A DNA stretch of 64,000 nucleotides from the NCBI GenBank assembly GCA_009773005.1, contig WOUT01000001.1:125389-189388 (forward strand), read 5' to 3'. This document shows positions 35,891-45,568 of this stretch, one piece after another. The position numbers were made by a program, and so were the translations under genes. Origin of the DNA: Chloroflexota bacterium. Lineage in GTDB: Bacteria; Chloroflexota; Anaerolineae; Anaerolineales; Anaerolineaceae. Position 1 is the stretch's first letter. Each line of letters begins with the position of its first letter. Below the pieces are notes generated by a model. That model had not been told where the DNA came from, made no database searches, and saw only the letters and a list, made by a program, of their open reading frames with translations.

Positions 35891-36476
35891 AAGCCTTGAT
35901 TAGTTTTCGATAATCGTCGTTTGTGTCGCTATCGAGTAAGATTCTTCGATCTTCCCAATCTACTGTTGCGGTTTTGAATTTATCGATTAGTTCCTTCCCT
36001 CCTTTATCACCTTCCAACGCAAGTAACTCACTTATGCAATTTGGTTTAAAAAGAATGGGCGGACAAGTCTTATTGCCTACTCTCGTTGTCACGATTTCTG
36101 CATCTTCGCTACTAGATTTCTTCATAATTTCCGTAATTAATTCCTCAGGAACTTGAGGTTGGTCGCACAATAAAAATAAAAACGCCTGGCTTTTAGAACT
36201 AAGCGCGATAATCCCTTTTTTTATTGAACTACTTTGTCCGGATTGCCAATTTAGGTTTCTTGTAATTATTACATTTTTATTTTCGATATTCTTTTCTACT
36301 TCTTGATAACATGCGCCTGTAACAACGATCACAGGGTTTAAGTTTACATTTATTGCAACTTTTATAACTTGGTTAATAAATGATTTCCCAAACCAATCAA
36401 GAAGTTGTTTTGGTCTTCCTAGTCTTTTTGAACTTCCCCCTGCTAAAATGATCCCCGCAATATTTTCATTTTTCAT
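35877..36476 (-). CDS. mocA: MocA-like molybdenum cofactor nucleotidyltransferase (first copy)
   Basis: The 199-residue product has LAGGSSKRLGRPKQLLDW near the N-terminus and LFLLCDQPQVP in the middle, as in MocA/YgfJ proteins that make molybdopterin cytosine dinucleotide. It overlaps the XDH-type large subunit gene by 11 bases, so it very likely matures that enzyme. A divergent paralogue follows directly. Two tandem copies may serve two hydroxylases or two different nucleotides. Confidence 0.85.
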   Translation of the reverse strand: MKNENIAGIILAGGSSKRLGRPKQLLDWFGKSFINQVIKVAINVNLNPVIVVTGACYQEVEKNIENKNVIITRNLNWQSGQSSSIKKGIIALSSKSQAFLFLLCDQPQVPEELITEIMKKSSSEDAEIVTTRVGNKTCPPILFKPNCISELLALEGDKGGKELIDKFKTATVDWEDRRILLDSDTNDDYRKLIKAYENK

Positions 36477-38688
36477 TTTGAGAGATTTTAGTAAATACGC
36501 GTTCTGCTGTCAGTGGAAACTCGTCAAACCAAATACCAATGGCATTATGAACTGAAGATACGGCTGCAGGAGCAAATGGCAGGTATGGCATTTCGCCAAT
36601 GCCCCTGACGCCCCAAGGACCTATTAGGTCTGGGTATTCCAAAACAATTGATACTACTTTTTCAGGAATATCCAAAACAGTTGGAATTAAATAAGTAGAA
36701 AATTTATCCGTTAGAACCCTGCCCTTCTTTTGGATGAACTCTTCTTGAAGTGTATACCCTGCAGCTTGGACAATTGCACCTTCAATCTGACCTTCCACTT
36801 GTTGCGGATTAACTGCCAGCCCAACATCATCAGCACATATAACATTTGTAAGTTTAATTTGACCAGTTTCAATATCTACTAGACATTCAACGGCCTCAGC
36901 TACATATCCATAAGCAAAATTTGGTTCACTTTTGCCTGTCTCAGGATCTAAAGGCGTTGTTTTTGGTGGTCGATATTGAAATTCAGCAACTGCAGGTCTT
37001 TCCTCATTTTTCCATTTTTCCAAGGCAATATCAGCAGCGCCTTTTATTGCATTGCCGGCCATAAAAGTCATTCTTGACGCACTGACGCTCCCGGAGTTAA
37101 GTGTAAAAGCGGTATCAGAAGCAATAAGCGAAATTTTTTTCATTGGTAGATTTAAGGCTTTTGCTGCCATCTGTACAAAAACGGTATGAGATCCTTGTCC
37201 TACTTCAGCACCGGCATGACGCAGTACCGCATGCTCGATCTCAGATTTTCCATATAGCTCGATGATTGCCCAACAGTTTTCTGGAGCTCCAAAAGAAAAC
37301 CCAATATTCTTATACCCACATGCAAAACCAATTCCTTTACGTAAGTAATTTTGATTTTGAGTTGCTCCAGATTCGGGGTAGAAATATTGACCCTTCTGAT
37401 CCAACTTCCAACCTGCTTTTACCGCACAAGCAGCAATTGCCTTTTCTATTGTCACCCCCTTAGGAAGCGGAGTTCCTACAGATAGTAAATCTCCCTCTTT
37501 TATCAGGTTTTTCATTCGAATCTCTACGGGGTCGATATTTAACCTTTCAGCGATTTTGTTAATTTGCAACTCAGCAGAAAATGCTGCCTGTGGTCCGCCA
37601 AATCCCCTAAATGCGCCATTAGGAATATTATTGGTGTAAATTGCATATGAGTCTACTTTTACATTTGGAATATTATAAGGACCGGTGCAAAGCAGTGTTG
37701 CATTTCCCAATACTTTTGTAGAGGTGTAAATATATGCGCCGCCATCGGCATAGATTTCAACTTCTGCTGCGGTGATTATTCCCTCTTTGGTTGCGCCCCA
37801 TTTTGTTTTTATTGTATAAGGATGCCTTTTGTGATGCCCAATTATAGATTCCTCACGAGTCCAAATAATCTTTACTGGACGGTTGATACCCTTTTCTTTT
37901 AATCGAAAAGCAGCTAGCGCAAGAACAATTTGAACAGACATGTCCTCCCGGCCACCAAATGCTCCGCCAATAGCCGGATAAATGACCCGGATGGAATCCA
38001 GCGGTAAATTTAGAGCATGAGCGATTTGCTCCTGATCTTCGTGTGCCCATTGCCCTCCCACAACGACAGTAATCCTGCCTTCTTCGTCATAATAACAAAT
38101 GCCGGCTTCTGGCTGTAAATAGGCATGCTCTTGTGCCGGAGTATGGTACGTGCTCTCAACAATAACATCGGAGTTCGATAACGCATTACTTGTATCCCCT
38201 TTACGAACCCGGTAATAACAAAATGTGTTAACCCCTTTGTCTGGATGAAGAATAACAGAATTCTCCCGCAAGGCTTCTTCTACGTTTGAAACGATTTCGA
38301 GCTCTTCAAACTCGACATCAATTAGATCTCTTGCTTTGATTGCAGATTCTTCAGATTCAGCAACAATTAGTGCTATCTGATCTCCAATAAATCTGACGCG
38401 ATCGGCAAACGCTTTATTTGAACCCGGACCACATAAAACTGGTTGGTCTGCAAAAATTAGCCCATATTCGTTATTTGGAACATCCTTAGCAGTCAATATT
38501 AAGATGACTCCTGGAATTTTCTCAGCTTTTTTTGTGTTTACAGATTTGACAATTGCATGAGGAACTCCAGAAAAAAGTATTTTCATGCAAAGTTGACCCT
38601 GTAAATTATAATCACCAGGAAACAGAGCATCACCTGTTACCTTCGCTCGCGCATCAATACGATTAATCGACTTCCCAAACTCCGACAT
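36466..38688 (-). CDS. XDH-family molybdopterin-binding subunit
   Basis: The 740-residue product starts with the Ald_Xan_dh a/b hammerhead domain (INRIDARAKVTGDALFPGD) and continues with the Mo-cofactor domains. The Q-loop GGQWAHEDQEQ, the Mo-loop IGGAFGGREDMS, the Arg/Phe substrate region AFRGFGGPQ, GAEVGQGSHTV and the active-site Glu in VRGIGEMPYLP are present. With the FAD/2Fe-2S fusion protein encoded just upstream it would form a complete hydroxylase of the xanthine-dehydrogenase type. Substrate is inferred to be a purine or other N-heterocycle. Confidence 0.9.
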   Translation of the reverse strand: MSEFGKSINRIDARAKVTGDALFPGDYNLQGQLCMKILFSGVPHAIVKSVNTKKAEKIPGVILILTAKDVPNNEYGLIFADQPVLCGPGSNKAFADRVRFIGDQIALIVAESEESAIKARDLIDVEFEELEIVSNVEEALRENSVILHPDKGVNTFCYYRVRKGDTSNALSNSDVIVESTYHTPAQEHAYLQPEAGICYYDEEGRITVVVGGQWAHEDQEQIAHALNLPLDSIRVIYPAIGGAFGGREDMSVQIVLALAAFRLKEKGINRPVKIIWTREESIIGHHKRHPYTIKTKWGATKEGIITAAEVEIYADGGAYIYTSTKVLGNATLLCTGPYNIPNVKVDSYAIYTNNIPNGAFRGFGGPQAAFSAELQINKIAERLNIDPVEIRMKNLIKEGDLLSVGTPLPKGVTIEKAIAACAVKAGWKLDQKGQYFYPESGATQNQNYLRKGIGFACGYKNIGFSFGAPENCWAIIELYGKSEIEHAVLRHAGAEVGQGSHTVFVQMAAKALNLPMKKISLIASDTAFTLNSGSVSASRMTFMAGNAIKGAADIALEKWKNEERPAVAEFQYRPPKTTPLDPETGKSEPNFAYGYVAEAVECLVDIETGQIKLTNVICADDVGLAVNPQQVEGQIEGAIVQAAGYTLQEEFIQKKGRVLTDKFSTYLIPTVLDIPEKVVSIVLEYPDLIGPWGVRGIGEMPYLPFAPAAVSSVHNAIGIWFDEFPLTAERVFTKISQNEK

Positions 38689-38726
38689 TTCTTTAACTCC
38701 TGCTAACTGTTAGTCCACTGATTTTT

Positions 38727-39068
38727 TTAGTGTTTTACATCGAAAGGGCCAAACCTGGGTGGACCTAAATATTTATTTAAAGAAAATGTAACAATAGCGC
38801 TGACAAAGAACAAGAGAAAAGTGATGATAACTGCGTAGATCAGCCGTACAAATATATATGGATCTGAAAAACTTTCGTTAACGACATCCTCTGGAATGAC
38901 CAACCATTTCAATTTACTCCGGTTGTCTACAAGAATAGTTGATGCAGCATAAGATATTAAAGGAATGACAGTTATCAGTACAAATCCAATACCGCGCCAA
39001 ATCGGGTGAGTCCGTTTTTTATTGTCATCTTTTTTAACTTCTCTTCTATACATACCATGTTTTGGCAT
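38727..39068 (-). CDS. Small two-helix membrane protein inside the hydroxylase operon
   Basis: The 113-residue product has a basic N-terminus (YRREVKKDDNKKR), a membrane helix at about 27-47, a short outer loop with KWLVIPEDV, a second helix at about 74-97 and the tail LGPPRFGPFDV. It lies between the two subunit genes of one hydroxylase, 10 and 38 bases away. Nothing in the family of molybdenum hydroxylases predicts such a protein. A membrane anchor or electron-transfer partner is possible but unproven. Confidence 0.7.
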   Translation of the reverse strand: MPKHGMYRREVKKDDNKKRTHPIWRGIGFVLITVIPLISYAASTILVDNRSKLKWLVIPEDVVNESFSDPYIFVRLIYAVIITFLLFFVSAIVTFSLNKYLGPPRFGPFDVKH

Positions 39069-39078
39069 ATTTTCCTTC

Positions 39079-40485
39079 TTACTTTTCAGATGCTTTTTCG
39101 ATTGCGGAGAGGATTTTATAATATCCTGTACACCGACAAAGATTGCCAGTTATTGCCTGCTTAATTTCATCCTTCGAAGGACTTGTTTTTTCCTCCAACA
39201 GTTTTACTGCTGACATAACAAAGCCAGGTGAACAATAACCACATTGTATTGCACCTTCTTGAATAAACGCATCTTGCACCCTGTGCAGTTGACCGTTCTG
39301 CGTGATACCCTCAATCGTAACAACTTTAGTACGATGAGCACGAGCCGCCGGCACCAGACATCCCATTACAGCAATACCGTCAAGGAATACTGTACAAGCG
39401 CCACACTCTCCCTCTCCGCATCCTTCTTTTGTTCCTGTGAGCAACGCGTTTTCCCTAATCAGATCAAGTAAGTTTTTTTTATGAACATTAATAAATTCGT
39501 ATGTCTTTCCATTAATCTCAATTTCGATTTTAGTTGTATGATCAAATTCTAAAGATTTCTCCTGCATGGGTTTATACGTTGAAGTGTTTTGACCCCAAAG
39601 GACAACAGGATCCTGGTATTCCACTTTCTTGCTTACAGCGGCTTGATCAAGACCGCGTTTAACCAATACACTTACCATTTTCCGTCGGTAATTCGCAGAA
39701 GATCGAATGTCGGTTATTGGAGAAGTTTCTTCAGATGCGATTTTTCCAGCCTCAACAAATAAGTTATCTGATATTTTTTTACCAAGCAAATATTTTTCTG
39801 TTTTATTCGCTCTGATAACAGTGGGCGCAACAGCGCCGATTGCGATTCTCGCCTCAAAGATTTCTTGATCAATAATGTTTATTACAACTGATACGTTTAG
39901 TACAGAAATAGCCTGGGCTCGCCGAAGTGCATGCTTGTAAAAAACACTTTTTAAATTATCAGATAGCCCTTTAAAATAAATTTCCGTAACGATTTCCCCA
40001 GGCTCCATTTTTGTTTTTCTTACTCCGGAATAGAAGTCATTTATCTCTATCTCTCTAATCCCTTTATTAGAAGCGAGTACAATTTTTGCATTTAATACCA
40101 TGAGCGCTGAAATGGTATCATTTGCAGGCGATGCAGTAACCACATTTCCTATGATGGTTCCGCGATTTCGAATTTGTGGCGACCCCACTTGCGCGCAAGC
40201 CTGAAAAAGACAAGCTGCATATTTTTGGATAATTTTGGATTTAAAGCAGTGATTGTGCGTTGCAAGTGGACCTATGTGCACATATTCTTTATTATCAATA
40301 GTTATCTGATCGAGACCCTCAATTCGGGAAATATCGATAATTTCTGTCACAGCAGGATGTAAACCCCGTTCAATTTCCAGAAGCAGGTCTGTCCCACCTG
40401 AAATCAATTTTGCGCTATTGGTATATTTAGAATATAGCTCAACAGCATCATGTAGATTGTTTACGATGAAGTATTTCTCCCACAT
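39079..40485 (-). CDS. XDH-type FAD subunit fused to 2Fe-2S subunit (FAD first)
   Basis: The 468-residue product joins two usual separate subunits. Residues about 1-290 are the FAD-binding domain (LISGGTDLLLE, RNRGTIIGNVVTASPANDT). Residues about 310-468 hold the two 2Fe-2S clusters: GCGEGECGACTVFLDG, and QCGYCSPGFVMSA with NLCRCTGY. In eukaryotic XDH the order is 2Fe-2S then FAD, so here it is reversed. It would pass electrons from the 740-residue Mo subunit encoded nearby. The electron acceptor is unknown. Confidence 0.9.
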   Translation of the reverse strand: MWEKYFIVNNLHDAVELYSKYTNSAKLISGGTDLLLEIERGLHPAVTEIIDISRIEGLDQITIDNKEYVHIGPLATHNHCFKSKIIQKYAACLFQACAQVGSPQIRNRGTIIGNVVTASPANDTISALMVLNAKIVLASNKGIREIEINDFYSGVRKTKMEPGEIVTEIYFKGLSDNLKSVFYKHALRRAQAISVLNVSVVINIIDQEIFEARIAIGAVAPTVIRANKTEKYLLGKKISDNLFVEAGKIASEETSPITDIRSSANYRRKMVSVLVKRGLDQAAVSKKVEYQDPVVLWGQNTSTYKPMQEKSLEFDHTTKIEIEINGKTYEFINVHKKNLLDLIRENALLTGTKEGCGEGECGACTVFLDGIAVMGCLVPAARAHRTKVVTIEGITQNGQLHRVQDAFIQEGAIQCGYCSPGFVMSAVKLLEEKTSPSKDEIKQAITGNLCRCTGYYKILSAIEKASEK

Positions 40486-40495
40486 GTTTCCACCT

Positions 40496-41287
40496 TTAAT
40501 TGGATTTCATCATCTTTCCTGAACTTGCATTTGCAACCATCATAACTTCAGCAATGATGCTTAAGGCTATTTCCTGAGGGGTTTCTGCATTAAGCTCCAG
40601 TCCCATTGGCGAATGTATTTTATCAATTTTTTCCTTGGTTATACCTTTATCGAGTAGTTCTTTTTTTGTTAACTCCCAACGCCGTTTGGAACCAATTACA
40701 CCTATGTATCCGGTTTCTGTTTCTAGCAATACTGGAAGACCTTCGACATCAACGCTAGAACTCTTTGTAGTAAGCACCAAGAATGTGAAAGGATTAATCT
40801 TTACCAGTTGTGGAATTTCTGAAATTGGGCATATTATATATTCATCAGCTTCCGGAATATAAACAGGATTACAAAACTCTGGTCTTTCGTCTGTTATCAC
40901 GACACGATAGTCCAGCCACTTTCCCAAATGGGCAACTTGTTTTCCAACATGACCTGCACCAACGACAACCAGGGTTAATTTCGGAATGATCGGTTCCACA
41001 TAAACCTCAACTTGACCACCACAAATCCCGGGATCGCCTTTTTCAGGATTTACCAGGCTGTATTTTAAAATTTTGTTTTTTCTTTCCTTTAAAGCTTTTA
41101 ATGCTTCTTCTATTACTAAATGTTCAATTAAACCTCCACCGACAGTTCCAGAAATCTTCCCATCTGAAAAGACTAGCATCTTTGAGCCTTCATGGCGAGG
41201 AGTAGACCCGCTAGATGAAACAATCGTACAAAAAACAAATGCTTCTCCGGTTTTCTCAATGGAGGCAATTTGTTGATAAATCGACAT
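40496..41287 (-). CDS. xdhC: XdhC-family molybdenum hydroxylase maturation factor
   Basis: XdhC binds molybdenum cofactor, helps add the terminal sulfido ligand and inserts it into XDH-type enzymes. The 263-residue product has the XdhC/CoxI domain (SSSGSTPRHEGSKMLV, GTVGGGLIEH) and a C-terminal Rossmann domain (LVVVGAGHVGKQVAHLG). It overlaps the pyrophosphatase gene by one base and precedes the FAD/2Fe-2S gene by 10, fitting a role with these hydroxylases. Confidence 0.9.
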   Translation of the reverse strand: MSIYQQIASIEKTGEAFVFCTIVSSSGSTPRHEGSKMLVFSDGKISGTVGGGLIEHLVIEEALKALKERKNKILKYSLVNPEKGDPGICGGQVEVYVEPIIPKLTLVVVGAGHVGKQVAHLGKWLDYRVVITDERPEFCNPVYIPEADEYIICPISEIPQLVKINPFTFLVLTTKSSSVDVEGLPVLLETETGYIGVIGSKRRWELTKKELLDKGITKEKIDKIHSPMGLELNAETPQEIALSIIAEVMMVANASSGKMMKSN

Positions 41288-42633
41288 TAATCCTCCAATA
41301 ATCCTAATACAACCGGTAATAATTGTTTTTTTCTTGATACAACTCCTTCAGCTAACCGGGTGTCGTCACTGAGAGTAATATACGGTAACTCATCAAGAAT
41401 AGCAGGAGGATTTGATAAAATAAGTCTGCTTGACCCTCTAACAATATCTGTCACCATTAACATCGCAAAATTTACTTTCTTATTCGCCCTGAGTGAATCA
41501 AGTGCGGTTTGGAGCATTGAAAGGTGTTCGTTAATTTCGTTCAGATCGCTAACTTCAGCTTGTGCAATGGCAAAATCATAAACACCCGCATTGTACACTT
41601 TCAGGTCACTTGTAACCACATCTTGTGCGGTACGATTACTCAATCCTGCGCTGGCAGAAAGCACTTTTATTCCAAAACTATGGCTTGTCTCCAGTTCCAG
41701 TCGACTTCCTTTGACAAATGCCCACCTTGAAAGACGTTCGGCGGCTTTTTTATCTCTCTCAGTTGTCGTCGGACTAGTTAAATTTAGGGTATCCGAAAGA
41801 AGCCCTGCAAGCATTAATCCAGATATAGCAGGTGGAGCGCTAAACCCGGATTCTTCCATTCGTTCTGATACGAGAGTGCTTGTGCTTCCAACAATATCTA
41901 CAGACATTTTAATCGGGATATGTGTTGAAGGGTTACCTAATCGATGGTGATCCAGGATTTCAAGAAGTTGAGCTTCTTCAAGCGACGCAACGGATTGCTG
42001 CGCTTCGTTGTGATCTACTAACACAATTCTGATTCTCGGTGGGTTAAGAAGATCTCTCTGTCGGCAAATCCCGACGTAGTTGCCTTTTTCATCAACAACC
42101 CAAAACTCATCCCCTTCTTCTCTTAAAATGCGATTTACCACGTCTTTTATTTTTGTGTTGACGTTAAATTTTAAGATATTTGTGTCTGCCGCGTCCTTAC
42201 AGGGCAGTTCAAGAATTTTGCTGATCCCTATATCCTGGTTTTTAGGATTAACCCCTACCATCTTTCCCATAAAATTAAAAAGACTTCTCCCAGTGATCAA
42301 ACCAAATGGATCTCCTCCAGGATTTAATACAGGAGCAATTCCACCGGTTCTTGTAGCTATCGCCCACGCATCTCTAAGGGGGCTCTCTGGCGTTGTAGAA
42401 TCTAACCTTCTAACGACCGATTCAAAACGAGGACTGGCATCCGTAATTAATACCGGCGCTTCCATTTTTAATAATTTTAATATCCAAGCAGTTTGGGTAT
42501 TTGTTGCACCAGCACGGGCTGCAACAGTATCTAATCCATCTCGCTCCCTCAATAACCAAGCATATCCGATTGCCGAAGCTATTGAATCAGTGTCAGGGTT
42601 AACATGTCCAACAACGTATACTTGGGAGCCCAT
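41287..42633 (-). CDS. ppaC: Mn-dependent inorganic pyrophosphatase with CBS insert
   Basis: This family II (DHH) enzyme splits PPi. The 448-residue product has VGHVNPDTDS at the N-terminus, VLVDHNEAQQSV, the DHH in EILDHHRLGN and the DHHA2 domain with SRKKQLLPV at the end. An insert of about 135 residues (65-200) contains a CBS pair and no DRTGG domain, as in nucleotide-regulated CBS-PPases. It lies inside the hydroxylase/F420 operon, next to genes (mocA, cofC) whose reactions release PPi. Confidence 0.92.
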   Translation of the reverse strand: MGSQVYVVGHVNPDTDSIASAIGYAWLLRERDGLDTVAARAGATNTQTAWILKLLKMEAPVLITDASPRFESVVRRLDSTTPESPLRDAWAIATRTGGIAPVLNPGGDPFGLITGRSLFNFMGKMVGVNPKNQDIGISKILELPCKDAADTNILKFNVNTKIKDVVNRILREEGDEFWVVDEKGNYVGICRQRDLLNPPRIRIVLVDHNEAQQSVASLEEAQLLEILDHHRLGNPSTHIPIKMSVDIVGSTSTLVSERMEESGFSAPPAISGLMLAGLLSDTLNLTSPTTTERDKKAAERLSRWAFVKGSRLELETSHSFGIKVLSASAGLSNRTAQDVVTSDLKVYNAGVYDFAIAQAEVSDLNEINEHLSMLQTALDSLRANKKVNFAMLMVTDIVRGSSRLILSNPPAILDELPYITLSDDTRLAEGVVSRKKQLLPVVLGLLED

Positions 42634-42651
42634 TCGATTAATATACCTTTC

Positions 42652-45549
42652 TCAAACACTCTTTAATGAACGCCAAATTCGTTCTGGCGTTGCTGGAATT
42701 TGGTTTAGTTTTGCACCACAAGCATTTTGGATTGCATTTGCAACAGCTGGGGCGACACCATCCAATGGAATTTCTGCAACAGCCTTTACACCAAATGGGT
42801 GGGTTGGTTCAAATGATTCAACAAACATCGCTTCTATTTCTGGCATTTCGTCAACTCTAAAAATATGATAATCTTTTAAATCTTTTTCCCGAGCTACCCC
42901 TTTTTGGTCATAAAGCATTTCTTCGCATACTGCGTACCCCAACGCCTGAACCATACCACCTTCAATTTGACCTGACGCAGTTAATGGATTAACAATCACG
43001 CCAGAATCAACTGCCATCACAAGTTTATCAACAATCAATTTTCCTGTCTCAATATCTACAGTGACCTCAGCAAATTGAGCTGCAAATGGCGGAGGTGAAG
43101 ATTTTGACATAAATGAGGCAATACCCATAATTTGTTCTTGATCGTTGTGATGAAGTGTTTCAAGTGCGATATCTTTTAGGGAAATTCTTTTACGATTCTT
43201 TGCAATTGCATATTTGTCTTTTAAGACAATATCAACTGGAGAAAGTATTTCTTCAGCAGAAGACAACAAAGCAGCGGCGCGTATCTTAATCATGGCAGCA
43301 GCTTCTTCCGCTGCTTTGGTTACCGCTCCTCCAGAAATGTATGTTGTGCTCGATGCATACGCTCCTTTGTCAAATGGTGTGAAATCCGTGTCTGAAGAAT
43401 AAACTAGAATATCATCAAGTGGAACGCCCAAAACTTCTGCTGCCATTTGCCCTAAAACGGTATCGGATCCGGTTCCAAGATCTGTAGCGCCAATCAGCAA
43501 GTTGAATGACCCGTCGTCATTCATTTTTATACTGGCTGCACCCATATCGAGATATGGAATTGCCGTGCCTTGCATAACCATGGCAACTCCAACCCCTTTA
43601 CGCAAGTGAGGTTTGCCTGGAATGTTTTTCCAATTTACATTTAAAGCTTTTTCTTTCCATCCAATCGCTTTTTTACCCATTTCAACGCATTTTTCAAGAC
43701 CCACGGTGTGAATAATCTCAGGTTTCGGTTCGCGTCCTTCACTCCATGCCGTGCTAAATGGGTGCAATTCACCAGAACGCAGTGCATTTTTCAGCCTAAA
43801 CTCTATCGGATCAAGACCGAGCTCGTTCGCGATCAACTCCATTTGCCGTTCAACAGCCCAATATCCTTGAGGTACTCCATATCCGCGGTAAGCGCCAGCA
43901 GGTGGATGGTTTGTGTATACAACGTCTGCATAAAACCGAATATTCGGCGCCTTGCGATATTTTCCGTCACCAACATAAAGCGCCATGGCTTTGTGTCCAG
44001 TATTTCCTGTAACAGTCAATGCATGACAACCATAGGCGCCTGTGTCAGTTAATACTCGCATCTCGTTAGCAGTTATGGTTCCGTCTGCCATCACGCCAGT
44101 CTTCATCCATAATTTCATCGGATGTCTGGATCTTGAAGCTATAAATTCCTCTTCACGTGTATATTCAAAACGAACAGGACGTCCGGTTGCAATCGTAAGA
44201 TGCGCTGCAACATCTTCGACCAATATTTCTTGTTTTCCACCAAAACCTCCACCTATTCTAGGCTTGATCACTCTAATCCGTTTTATCGTGAGATTTAAGA
44301 CTGGTGAGAGTATTCTTCGTGCGTGAAATGGAACTTGGGTACTTGATCGAATAACAAGTCTGTCATTTTCGTCCCAATACGTAATGACCACGTGAGGTTC
44401 GATATGAGCCTGTTGCACTTTGGGTACTTCAAATTCGTTTTCGAAGATTTTGTCTGCTTCTTTAAAACCAGAATCAACATCTCCGATATCGATCCTGATC
44501 TCAGCAGCTAGGTTCTTTATTGGGTTGGAATTTGCAAAATTTATGTATTCTGGTTCATCATGGATTTTTGGAGTTTCCTGTAACATTGATTTCGTTGAAT
44601 CCAATACAGCGGGCAGTTCTTCATATTCGACTTCTATCAGGTCAATGGCTTGTTGTGCGATTTCTTCTGTCTCCGCAGCAACAAATGCTACCCGGTCGCC
44701 AACGAACCTCACCTTATTATCAAGGCTAAAGGTATCTAATGGACCAGGTATCGGGTCGGATTGGCCTGCGGTTGAATACACTACACGCGGTAAATCTTTC
44801 CAGGTTAGTACGGAGTGTACACCTGCTAGTTCCTTGGCCTTCTTTATGTTGATACTTTTTATTCGGGCATGAGCAACAGTGCTTAAAAGGACTTTTGCTA
44901 CTAACATCCCTTGAAGATCAATATCCGCGGTAAAGGCTGGTTTTCCTTGAACCAATTTAATTGCATCAACCTTTATTTCATTTTTCCCAACCGTACTAAA
45001 TCGATTTAATTCTATGTCAGATTGAATCTCTGGGCTCCAGGTTGCTTTTTCTATCACTTTCGAGTCTTGACTTTCCATCGACGCTGCTTTAATTGCGCTG
45101 ACAGGTTTTTTATACCCAGTACACCGGCATAGAACACCCGAAATAGCATCTCGAATTTCCGATTCTTCAGGATCAGGGTTTGAAGCCAACAGTGACTTAC
45201 CGGCAAGCACCATTGCTGGGGTGCAATATCCACATTGGATGGCGCCTGATTCGATAAATGCTTGTTGTATCGGATCCAGTCCTACAGACTTCTTCCAACC
45301 TTGGTCTGGTCGTTCTCCAATTCCTTCAATCGTCTCAACTTTATGCCCATCTGCTTGCGCCGCAAGCATTGAACATGAATTAATCGGCTTTCCATCAAAC
45401 AACACAGTACAAGCCCCACATTCACCGGATTTGCACCCACCTGATTTCGCACCGAAAAAACCAAGCCGTCGTAAAACAGTTAGCAAGTTTTCATTGACAT
45501 TAATTTCCGTGGCAGTTGGAGTCTTGTTAATCCATAGATGTAAGATCAT
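42652..45549 (-). CDS. XDH-family hydroxylase, 2Fe-2S and Mo domains fused (XdhD-like)
   Basis: The 965-residue product has 2Fe-2S domains at about 1-155 (KSGECGACTVLFDG, QCGYCTPAMVLAG, LCRCTGYKKPV) followed by the Mo-binding part: hammerhead VQGKPAFTADIDLQ, GGGFGGKQEILVED, AYRGYGVPQG, TDLGTGSDTV and the Glu in KAVAEIPLDG. This layout and length match E. coli XdhD and the selenium-dependent molybdenum hydroxylase type. The FAD subunit is encoded by the next gene upstream in the operon. Substrate unknown, and a purine or similar heterocycle is likely. Confidence 0.9.
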   Translation of the reverse strand: MILHLWINKTPTATEINVNENLLTVLRRLGFFGAKSGGCKSGECGACTVLFDGKPINSCSMLAAQADGHKVETIEGIGERPDQGWKKSVGLDPIQQAFIESGAIQCGYCTPAMVLAGKSLLASNPDPEESEIRDAISGVLCRCTGYKKPVSAIKAASMESQDSKVIEKATWSPEIQSDIELNRFSTVGKNEIKVDAIKLVQGKPAFTADIDLQGMLVAKVLLSTVAHARIKSINIKKAKELAGVHSVLTWKDLPRVVYSTAGQSDPIPGPLDTFSLDNKVRFVGDRVAFVAAETEEIAQQAIDLIEVEYEELPAVLDSTKSMLQETPKIHDEPEYINFANSNPIKNLAAEIRIDIGDVDSGFKEADKIFENEFEVPKVQQAHIEPHVVITYWDENDRLVIRSSTQVPFHARRILSPVLNLTIKRIRVIKPRIGGGFGGKQEILVEDVAAHLTIATGRPVRFEYTREEEFIASRSRHPMKLWMKTGVMADGTITANEMRVLTDTGAYGCHALTVTGNTGHKAMALYVGDGKYRKAPNIRFYADVVYTNHPPAGAYRGYGVPQGYWAVERQMELIANELGLDPIEFRLKNALRSGELHPFSTAWSEGREPKPEIIHTVGLEKCVEMGKKAIGWKEKALNVNWKNIPGKPHLRKGVGVAMVMQGTAIPYLDMGAASIKMNDDGSFNLLIGATDLGTGSDTVLGQMAAEVLGVPLDDILVYSSDTDFTPFDKGAYASSTTYISGGAVTKAAEEAAAMIKIRAAALLSSAEEILSPVDIVLKDKYAIAKNRKRISLKDIALETLHHNDQEQIMGIASFMSKSSPPPFAAQFAEVTVDIETGKLIVDKLVMAVDSGVIVNPLTASGQIEGGMVQALGYAVCEEMLYDQKGVAREKDLKDYHIFRVDEMPEIEAMFVESFEPTHPFGVKAVAEIPLDGVAPAVANAIQNACGAKLNQIPATPERIWRSLKSV

Positions 45550-45568
45550 ACTTCCTCATATTGAAATT

